Of a DNA stretch of 64,000 nt, positions 29,759 to 38,766 are shown piece after piece. The notes under the pieces were generated by a model that saw only the letters and a program-made list of their open reading frames with translations, had not been told where the DNA came from and did no database searches. How positions within the stretch are numbered: the stretch's first letter is position 1; the number at the start of each line of letters is the position of its first letter. The position numbers were made by a program, and so were the translations under genes. This DNA is from Allacma fusca (taxonomy: Eukaryota > Arthropoda > Collembola > Symphypleona > Sminthuridae): the NCBI GenBank assembly GCA_947179485.1, contig OX359246.1, positions 8,680,001 through 8,744,000 of the forward strand, given 5' to 3'.

Positions 29759-31102
29759 ATGGATCTTTCCTGGGAAAAATGGCTCGTAATGGCAGCCTTG
29801 GCTGTAATCTCGATTATCTTGGGCATGATTCCCTATGTAATGTTCAATAGCAAGAAGTCGTGTCTTCCAGCACTATCGGCAAAATCTTCAGGCTCCCTTG
29901 CCTTTAATTTGACCCTAACTGTCTTATCGTGCTTTGGTGGAGGAGTTCTGCTTTCCACGGCTCTCGTTCATATGTTACCGGAGGCTCGTTACGAACTTGC
30001 ACAAATCCCAACTGTCATCTCCCACTTTGATAGTCACTTTCCTCATGCCGAGATCCTGACTCTTGTAGGTTTTGGACTGATATATCTTGTGGAGGAAATA
30101 GCCCACTTGATTATTGGCCAGGACGGTCATGAGCACCATCCAGTTGTCCGACACAATTCCAGTGTTCACTCAGTCACCTTCGAAGACCGGAAGGTTTTTA
30201 AAAAACCAAAAGGATCCCCTACGTCAAACCATGAGGATGGCGTCGACAACGGTGGAGTTACGAGGGCCATGAGATCCATTCTGGCATTGATTGCATTGTC
30301 CTTTCATGCTATCATGGAGGGCATAGCTGTTGGCATTCAGGTTATCATCAATTATCAAATTAATGCCTTCATTTATCATTTGATTATAATTATTGCAAAA
30401 AGTGAAAGGTATTTGAATGACAGTTGAAAGCGGATCACTAACCTTCCTGTTTGTATCTTCCTCGCAGGAAAATGAATCTCTGTGGTTTATGTTCGGAGCA
30501 GTGGCATCTCACAAGTTTGTGATATCCTTTTGCATGGGCATAGAACTGTATGCTACAAGGGCTAAATTATCGACGTATGTTGGATCCGTGACGTTTTTTG
30601 GGATAATTTCTTCCGTAGGGATTCTCATTGGAACGTTTATCTCAAGTGATGATAGCAATACTTTGGCTATCGCAATTATCAAGGTAGTCTCAAAAATATA
30701 CAAAAACCATGAATATTCTAACAGTCATGTTCATGTCAATAATAATCACACATAAAATATAGAGCTTATAAATAATATAAATCATGATTGCAGGCACTGT
30801 CCACGGGTACGATTTTGTACGTTGTTTTCTTCGAGATATTGAGCCGCGAGCGAAGCAAGAAGGTCTTTTCAAAGTTTAGACAATGCTCTAAAGTCATCGG
30901 TTTGGTACAGTTTATGAGCATCTCATTAGGAATAACAGCCATGGTATTGCTGTTCACGATGACTGGACACAGCCACGGGCACGATCACATTGATCCAGAA
31001 GCTACAACTGAAGATCCAGACCATGACCACGATCATGATCATGATCATTATAACATCAAAATCGTTAGACTACCATTGCAGGCGCTCAATGCGCTTCGTT
31101 AA
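29759..31102 (+). CDS. ZIP-family zinc transporter (SLC39A1-3-like)
   Basis: Three exons in phase 0, 29759-30340, 30468-30683 and 30794-31102, give 368 residues. ZIP proteins carry zinc and related divalent metals into the cytosol. Hydrophobic segments are visible near residues 8-29, 47-72 and 96-118, followed by a cytosolic loop with a His cluster (GHEHH). TM4 contains SFHAIMEGIAVG (His183, Glu187), and TM5 starts SHKFVISF (His209). These are the ZIP metal-site positions, and the STGTILYV...FEIL segment is typical of the ZIP1/2/3 subfamily. The C-terminus has an unusual His-rich stretch (HGHDH, then five DH pairs), whereas ZIP1-type proteins usually end soon after TM8. That tail may bind or sense zinc. 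ATG 29759 is the first start after the acceptor at 29720. Confidence 0.9.
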
Positions 31103-31724
31103 GCTATACTCACAATTTACCCTACACAAATTATCACATCAACTTATATGCTCATACAATTTATTTTTATTACAAAAGGTGGATCATAAAGTAATTACAT
31201 GAAACAAACGTTGGCATTTTTAAAGCAGTATTTAAGTACAAGCAGTGAAAACAAAGAAATCACAACTCAAACTTTATACGTAAATGCAAAATACGAGGAG
31301 TAAATACATACCTATATCTAGGTACTGTTTTGGTGTATTGAGCCATTAAAAAGATTAAATGGGATGACAAGTCCGGAAAGTAAAATTTCAACGGCAATCA
31401 CTTAATGTGAATGTGCGATATCAGGAAAGAATTCATAGTTATTTGCTAATATAAGCGAAAAATAAGGTTAGAAGTAACCGAATAAAATCATCGAATCTTT
31501 GAATACTCTATTATGGATTCTTTTTGCTTCTTAAAGATTCAAGGTCGTGTAAAAATTAAGAAAAAAGGTATAATCATTTAGCCAGCAGATACTTATTGTA
31601 ACAACATTATTATAGATTTATTACGGTTAGCAAATTAAATTCTCGACTTGTTTCCTATTTTTAGCTACTTTTAAAACCATGTATGATGTATTTAATTGTA
31701 ACATTTTTAAATGCGTTTTTAATT

Positions 31725-31730
31725 AATAAA
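31725..31730 (+). promoter_or_regulatory. Candidate poly(A) signal, ZIP gene
   Basis: An AATAAA hexamer about 620 bases after the ZIP stop codon and 126 bases before the convergent end of SPO11. It would give a compact convergent gene pair. Confidence 0.4.
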
Positions 31731-31855
31731 AAATTAAAGGAGTAAACCGCCTTTGAAAATAACCTGCTCATAAATTAGCATAAAAACTAAGTCTAAACGA
31801 TAAAACAGTACCAATCGGGAAAGGTAAGTAAATACTAAACCTCTTATCTGTATAC

Positions 31856-33601
31856 TCAAAACACCATGGAGCAGTTAGAGACTCTCGATACAATTTTATT
31901 GTACAAGTATTCATTGCATAAGTACGCCCACCCCAGAGACGCCACAGCTTCGATTTCCGTTTTAAAGTTCAACTTCCTCAAAGCCTCAGCTTCCCGAATC
32001 CATGCGAGATCATTCTGAAAACACCATCAAGAAATTCAAATCAATACTGAAAAATGAGGACGTTTGTATCTACCCAACGCAACAAGAAGGGGAAAAAAAT
32101 CCAAGAATTACATAAATGCTGATTCTAGAAATTAAAATATCAAGCTTGGTGTAGTCACGGGGCTGGAAAGGGATCTTAGTATCATCAGGGAAACCCAAGG
32201 AGGGGATTTCAGAAGGGAGGACACCAATTAGAACAAGATCAGGAATTACCAAAGAAAGGTTTTCATGAGGAAACTTCTGCTGTGCTACCGAGCCCCACTT
32301 GTAAATCGATGCTATTTCCAGACCATACGGGTCCGCATCGACAAGTACAAAGCTCGGAATTTTTAAATCCCGGCTCAGCTTACTCACAAATGCACGGGTG
32401 GCTTTATCCGGGTAGCCTTTCCCTTCGATTCCAAATCCAAAACCCACAGAAAACAATATTTTATAACCGTTGCATCTCATCACACATTGACGAACCCCAC
32501 CGTTGTCACATCAATAAATATTAACACCACAAACTTGCTCTGATTAAGAGCACAAAAATCTCAGTCTTCATCTAACAAAAATTCAAAATATTCCCAAACA
32601 AGAAAATAAACAATCATTAATAATTGTCCGTGTACACAATACCTCAAGTTACATTTCAATCAGAATTAATTTCACTACCTATTTCCTCCAAAAACACATA
32701 TGTCCAAGTACTTATACTTACCCGTCACCAAAATGAACGGCTCAAATCGATTAAAGATATCCTCCTCAGTCAGCCGATAGAAAATAGCATCCTTCTCAAC
32801 AATCAGCACAAACTTAGCATTCGATCGGAATTTCCCCCATTCTCAATAAACATCAAATAATTAAACAAAATCCCTCAAACACAATCAAACCAAACGCCCA
32901 ACAATCATAAATCACACATTCGCATCATAAAATTACAACCAACAATTAATTTTTTTACTTTTAATCACCCCAAACCGCTGAATTAAAGTCCCAGTTTTGT
33001 CCAATTGAACAGACACCGGCTCACTCTTCCCAACGTCCCTGGTCAATTTCAGATTTCCTCCAGCAGCCATTAGTCCTTTGGCACTTGGGACAAATGGAAG
33101 GGCCGAAGGTTCTACCTATTAGAACATTCAAAACAAATATTACATTTTATTCACCAACTATGTACCCATAAAAAATATTTCAAAACCATAACTTATACAT
33201 GTGCCTCAAAATCCTTCAATCCAATAGGATCCAAATTTTTTAAGACAAATAAAAATCCTCTATAAACCACGAACCTCCAAAAATACTGCTAATTCTTGAA
33301 TTGCTTTATCCACTTGAGACTGATCCCCGTAGAGATTGACATTTTCGTAGTACAGGTCCCTCCGGGTAATTGTCTTCTCTTCTTGGAGTAATTCATGAGC
33401 CTTGCTCATAATTGTCATCATAACCGTGAATTTATTCCGACTCGTGTCCTTCCCCCAGTCCACCTTCTTATTTCTTAAATTCCCTTCCGAATCCTCCAAA
33501 ATCACTTCGAAACATGGCTGCTGTCCTTGACTTATCGACTGCAACATCCCCAGGATAATTTTTTCAATCCGTCCCACTAGAATTAATTTATCGGAGGCCA
33601 T
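31856..33601 (-). CDS. SPO11: Meiotic recombination protein SPO11 (Top6A-like)
   Basis: Five exons, 33601-33275, 33115-32959, 32841-32722, 32422-32112 and 32014-31856, keep phase throughout and give 357 residues, close to the length of short animal SPO11 forms. SPO11 makes meiotic double-strand breaks through a tyrosyl-DNA transesterase reaction, in a complex with a TopoVIB-like partner. The 5Y-CAP domain has TRRDLYYENV, with the adjacent tyrosines 84 and 85; one is catalytic. The TOPRIM metal site is intact: Glu177 in FVLIVEKDA and the Asp pair D230/D232 in VDADPYG. KGYPD, the GxLPSE-type loop and the TEIEA helix near the C-terminus also fit. Exon 1 could instead end at 33268 with acceptor AG at 33112, changing one residue. 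The start lies about 450 bases from the 3' end of the cholesterol oxidase gene. Confidence 0.92.
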
Positions 33602-33761
33602 CTGTTCCGAACTTCACACAACTATTACAATTCCTGGCGGAGGAGACTTCTGGCGGTGCTGTTAGAGGTCCGACGAGCAGGGAGAGACTGAAGCAGCAGT
33701 GAGCGTCCTCCAGCGTGAGCGTGTCTTCTGGCATTGTTCCAAGCTTGTAGCTATTGCAGTA

Positions 33762-33930
33762 GCGTACATATATGAACGTTCCAAGTTTCTATTGAATGAA
33801 ATCCTGGCGTGCGAAAGATATCATTCACAATTGCCTTAACAGGGTGCTCTGTGATGCATTACCAATTAATTTTTAGAACGTTTGGACATATCTCCTGGAT
33901 AATATGACCCTAATTATGATAACCCTAAAC
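33762..33930 (+). repeat. Flanking direct repeat, copy A
   Basis: It shares GAAATCCTGGCGTGCGA (33799-33815), then AG, T and TCA spacing, ACAATTG, ATTAATTT and CCTGGATAATA, in the same order with copy B at 37107-37255. The copies lie on either side of the cholesterol oxidase gene in the same orientation. Only diverged identity remains, so this is old. Confidence 0.6.
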
Positions 33931-34051
33931 CTGGGACGTATTTTATAATTTTATCTGTTTCTACCTGGACTTTCCTGGAGGAAGCCCCTGAATAATTTTT
34001 ACACAGAATAATAGTACATGTACGGAATAATATACCGTGCAGGATTTTATT

Positions 34052-35943
34052 CTACTGAAACAACGTATGTAATAAATGACTGGAGTAAACCTGGAATGGG
34101 TCAAAACTATTTAAAATTTTCCTGGTGGATTCCCATTGAGTCCAACTTTTCGGAATGTTTTTTTTCAAAAATGAGTCATTTGTCCAGGGGAAATCATGGG
34201 AACTGCTGTAGGCAAAACCTTTGGACCACTCTACCCTCAAAACAGCGAAACTTTCATCAAAAACCTCATCCAAGGAGTTTTGAATTTCTGATACGAACCT
34301 CGAAACTTGAATATTTGAGCGGAAGGTCAGGATATTAAACCAAATAACAGTGTCCAGCTCGGGTCTACCTAAAACAGGGGAGCCTGGACAAATCCCACAA
34401 GTTTGAGCATTGTCGACCCTGACATCTGCCGGATTGTCCACACCTGTCACACGAAGGCAGAGCGGTCCGTTAATGGGGTAACTGTTTCTAGTGCTGAAAT
34501 TTTCAAGTTTGCGGGTATAAATTTGATAGAAGATTCGAAGAACTTTCTCAACATGGCCTCGGGAAGTCACAATGGCCCAGCCGGCCTCAGTCATTTTTAA
34601 TGTTGTTGGCCGGATGTAACTGAAAACATTCCTTGAGGGGCCCCAGATATCCCAAGAGGTTGATACAGTTAGTCCGAGCGGAATGAATTTCGTGTATAAG
34701 CGATTAATCGTTTTGGCGTTATTCCAATGGCTGATTAAATTTCCTAAGAGCGAAGCCAGAGCTTGAGGAAATCTATCTGTGAAGGGGTAATTGTAGGGTG
34801 AGCTGACATATGTAGAGGCCCCAGGTTTGGTTTCTTCTACCGTCCAGACTTTCAGCCATGGATTGGCTGTAAACGGGAACCAAATTACTTCGATTCGACC
34901 GGATGTATTCAGAAATTTGGAAATTGTTCTTAATCCTTCTATCTGTCCAAACAATTCTTCAGCGGAAATGTCTATAAAACTTTGACAACGAAGATGCTGC
35001 AAGGGTCCCGCCCGCATTGTCACATTCGTCACGATCGTTTTCCCCAGATGGGCCAAAAAAGCCCCTGAAACAACATCCGACCGCTGGAATTCTTTTAAGG
35101 TATATTTCCCAGAGAAATCATCGTAAACAATTGCAGTGAACGCCATGATAAGATTGCTTAAGGATCCGAATGTATGTCCTGGAGATAGCGTCTCATTCTC
35201 TGCTGGAACACCTGTACCATGTCCTGCAACGGCTAGGGCGCCACCTAGTGTAATACCTCCAACGGCGGGGTGATTTGAAAATCCTAATTTCCGGCTCTCC
35301 AAAATCTTTAACAAATCCTCCAGCATGACACCAGGCTCCGCCCAAAAGGATGCGTCTCCAGGGTCTGCATTGATAACTTGCATGTTGTTTAAAAATCTTT
35401 GTGTCTTTACTAAAATAATTTTTGGGGGGATTTTCCGGAAACTGTAACAAGACAGCGGGGCCAAGATATATTTTTTGCAGTAGGCCGAATTTTTGTCCAG
35501 ATTGACCGTCAGAGGGGACCAGCTGTGCATGGCTCCACTGGCTCGAACAGTGTAGTTATAATCTTTGGCCCAATTAATTAGAATTACGATCTCCTCCGCC
35601 GATTTTGGATAAACTGTCCAAACATCGTTTGCGATGACCTCATCTGCCCAATTGACAAAATTGCTAAGTTCCAAGGAAATATTCTTGGGGAAATTAGGTG
35701 GCTTTGGGAATCCTGTTGGTAAATGTTGTCGAGTTAGTACACCAGAATTCATTTAAAATATCAACTTAAATGCCAATATTTTGCAAAAAACAATCAACGC
35801 AAGGTGTCAGTACCTGAGTTAAATTCGAAGTTGAAAACCACAGCGATGGAAGGAATTATGATTCCAAACAAAATTGGGTAGAAGAACTTGACCTTAGAGT
35901 GGGTCGTGGTTGCTGGTTGCCCCTTCAATTTTCGTACACTCAT
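34052..35943 (-). CDS. VAO-type (class II) cholesterol oxidase with N-terminal membrane anchor
   Basis: Exon 1, 35943-35814, and exon 2, 35712-34052, join at phase 1 across a 101-base GT-AG intron, giving 596 residues. The enzyme should oxidise and isomerise the 3beta-hydroxyl of cholesterol to cholest-4-en-3-one, making hydrogen peroxide. Residues 21-38 form a hydrophobic anchor after a basic start. The FAD-binding fold follows (about 70-235: VWTVYPKSAEEIV; GAMHSWSPL with His106, the likely covalent flavin site; GVMLEDLLKIL; GGITLGGALAVAGHGT). The long substrate-binding domain includes LRCQSFIDISAEELF, EVIWFPFTANPWLKVW and PYNYPFTDRFP. Such enzymes are known from actinobacteria and proteobacteria. 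Exon 2 has 1.66 kb without an intron, while neighbours have introns every 100-600 bases. An in-frame ATG at 36030 would add 29 residues. Horizontal origin is inferred; an animal VAO homologue with another substrate is the alternative. Confidence 0.82.
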
Positions 35944-37106
35944 TTCAAGCTCAAAATAATAACAACAGTACAGTGGATGAAGTAAACACGGTATAACAAC
36001 TGTAGGTTTTAGTTTGGATCTGATAATCATGCTTTGGTTTTAAATCACATGTAAATAGACGAATCAAATCAGTATATTATAATGCGGCGGAAATGCTGTG
36101 GAAACACAAAATCCGCTGAATCTCCAAAATAATTTGGATCTATTGAATCCCCTCCTGAGGTTACGAGGTGAGTGTACCCATAAATATCCAGAAGCATTAT
36201 AAACAATACTCGAAATATTTTTACTCCAGGAAAAAAATGAAACAAGAACATCAGGCTTGGTACGATTTGAAAGACGGAATGGTTCCAGTGTAAAAAATAG
36301 GATGCTCCATCTTATACATATTTACGGAGGAATCCCAAAAATACTTGCCCCTTTTCTATAGCTAACCAGATGTATAGGCTGCCGCTCATGAAATTTTGAA
36401 TGAATTTAGTACTTTGCAAATTCTTTTCCAGGTTTTCAAAAATCGCCTTCAACATACGTCAATTTTTAGGGCGACAGTGATCACAAATGTAATGTGTGAA
36501 GTTGGAAATTTTCCGAAATTTTGAATTCAACAATTATGTCCATTGAAAATTATGAGCACAAGCTTTTAATCCCTATAAAGAGCAAGATTAGAATAAGTCA
36601 AAGAAGCTCGATTAAAAAAATTAAAAGAAGGAACAAGACCTGATCGAGCAATTTTTCCTGACAGATTTGATCGTCGTAAAAATATTTTTAAACTCTGGAC
36701 TTTGATCTCTGAAATTTTATGGGGATTCATTCGTATCTATTATCATTAGCCTAAGTCAAAATTCGGCAGCGGAAACTAACAAAGTAAACCAAGTTTATTA
36801 AATATTTCAGAAAGTTGTTCGGATGATGATGGATTAATCTTTATTCAACCCTTGAATTAACATTTTTGACCCAAGCGGACGTAATATTTGTACTGATTGT
36901 GAGTTGATGACCAAATTTACCTTCACAAAATGTATCTATTATAAATTCTTCAATGTTGGAGTTTCTCCCACTTGTGTTTTGAGGAAGGGTACCGTCATTT
37001 ATGGGAGCACTGTACATATACCCATGAAAGTTGTATAATTTGACCGGAAGTTTCCATGTTTTAATTTATGATTTATTTTCAGGTGATATAATAAGTCCTT
37101 AATGGG

Positions 37107-37255
37107 TGCGCACATAAATATAATTACTGACAAGGTAACTGTCCCGAAGGAAATCCTGGCGTGCGAGAGGTGTCAAATACAATTGCGTGATCTTGTTAAT
37201 TAATTTAACACTTGCGTATCCCCTGGATAATACAACTTAATTAGGGTAGTCCCGA
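37107..37255 (+). repeat. Flanking direct repeat, copy B
   Basis: Partner of copy A (33762-33930). The best block, GAAATCCTGGCGTGCGA at 37150-37166, is identical in both copies; identity then falls, with short indels, to the CCTGGATAATA block. Distance between copies is about 3.3 kb. Confidence 0.6.
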
Positions 37256-38066
37256 GCCGGCCACGACAGTAAAAACCTGTTTGAAGGGCTGTCGAACATC
37301 CGCCTTGTCCAAGAGTGTCGCAGGCTGTGGTTAATTATTTTTCATCGTTCATACAAAAAATACATGAGAAAAACTCTGTTTTTCAGGGATTTCTCATTTG
37401 GAGATTTAATGCTGCTCTTCAATTCCTTTCAATTTTATGTGGCATGTTATACTGGGTTCCTCCAATAGGAATTTTTGACTTATGGGCGATATATGTTTTT
37501 AGAAGCCAATGAATCCCCTTTTTTTCCCATAAAGACAGCGCTTTGAAATATGATTATGCAATAGCCAATAATACGCAAAAGCTTTCGAGGAACCCGTAAA
37601 AGTTGAGAAAAACGATAGGGATCAGAATTTATTCTTAAAATTTGTGTTGGAAATAAACTTTGTTAATTTTGAAATTCTGTCCAAAATTCTAATAACTTTC
37701 CTTCTTGCTTTTGAGCCATGTGTCCCCCAAGTATGTTGACCTAATTAAATGATCTTTTTTGTAAATCTGGAATAAACTTTGCTAAAGCTCCCTAAAAATA
37801 AGAATGAATTAAAATAAATAAAATATTAAAATAAAAAAATAATCACGTCATACCGTAGTTAACCTAATACCTTCCCATGTCTTACTTAGTTACAAAAGAA
37901 ATTCAAGTGTATTTTGTGTGGAGGTATGTACCGAACTGGTGTGTAATATTTAATTGCAAAATATTGAGTCTTAAGAATTATTATCATCTATAATAATTAT
38001 ACTGTATACAATGCGGTGGTTAAATGTGAACGGGTACAGAATAATACCTATTTGAGTCGATTCCAT

Positions 38067-38112
38067 CAGGTACAGGTTTTACAGGTACGAGTGCTTGAAA
38101 TACCTGTGCCTG
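38067..38112. repeat. Short imperfect hairpin
   Basis: CAGGTACAGGT at the left and ACCTGTGCCTG at the right are inverted copies with one mismatch in 11, separated by 24 bases. It may be a degenerate mini-element or chance. Confidence 0.35.
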
Positions 38113-38612
38113 ACCTCCAACTACCTTAAATATTTGGGAACTTTTATGAAAACGTAAAATCGAGAAAAACAGCCTGCTCTACAACATTGAACATGTGCTG
38201 TGTTGAGCACAATACAAATATATTATTTTATGAACCATTTTTCAATATTTTTCATTGGACTTTTGGCATGCCGTATTACAAAAACTACGCGTATTTCTTT
38301 AAACTTTTCCAGGCTTGATATTTCATAAAACTCAAAGCAGTAAGTAAATTAAAATTCCCAGTAATTAAACTTCGAAATATACTAAATACTTTGTGGTCGC
38401 AAAATAAGTATTTAAAAATACTGCATATCTCTGAAATCAATACAGTTTTGCAAAATACATTGTAGCAGCACCCATATATGTTTACAAAATTGTGTCGGCC
38501 CTTTTGCATTTTTCCAGGTGTCACAGAATCAAAGGCTAATAGTTGTGGAAATAATGATAATCATTTGCAGATATTTATACTTAGTTTACACTGAACAGAA
38601 GGAATTGTGCAA

Positions 38613-38632
38613 TCTTATCTGTTACGATAAGA
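38613..38632. promoter_or_regulatory. Inverted GATA-factor sites upstream of the P450
   Basis: TCTTATCT at 38613-38620 and GATAAGAT at 38626-38633 form a dyad of two GATA consensus sites about 135-155 bases before the P450 start codon. GATA factors commonly drive gut, fat-body and steroidogenic genes in arthropods. Function here is a prediction. Confidence 0.4.
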
Positions 38633-38766
38633 TACGACTGTTTTAGAATGTCATGGAACCAATAAACCTGATCTAATTTTAACGGATTGGACCTTCTCAG
38701 TCCTGATTCATTGTTTATAGTCAAACTGTCTGAGAGGGAAAAGCATCTTGAGTAATTTAATTGATA

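Larger units (their letters stand above)
36031..38610. other. Intergenic between cholesterol oxidase and P450
   Basis: About 2.6 kb separate the divergent starts of the two genes. It holds repeat copy B (37107-37255) and a short inverted repeat at 38067-38112. The short frames, for example 37315-37512, lack motifs. Confidence 0.6.

Noticed and set aside
32070-32111. Read-through of SPO11 exon 4 into ILGFFSPSCCVG
   Set aside because: A GTAATT donor at 32111 joined to the acceptor before 32014 restores the exact spacing of the family between KLD and the conserved Trp, so the read-through is intron.
34018-34338. Plus-strand open frame of 106 codons
   Set aside because: It lies antisense to the 3' end of the cholesterol oxidase exon and shows no motif; it is a shadow frame.
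34052-35752. Bacterial contamination as the source of the oxidase gene
   Set aside because: A phase-matched spliceosomal intron, a membrane-anchor exon, AT-rich flanks and direct linkage to SPO11 and P450 all argue that it is part of the animal chromosome.
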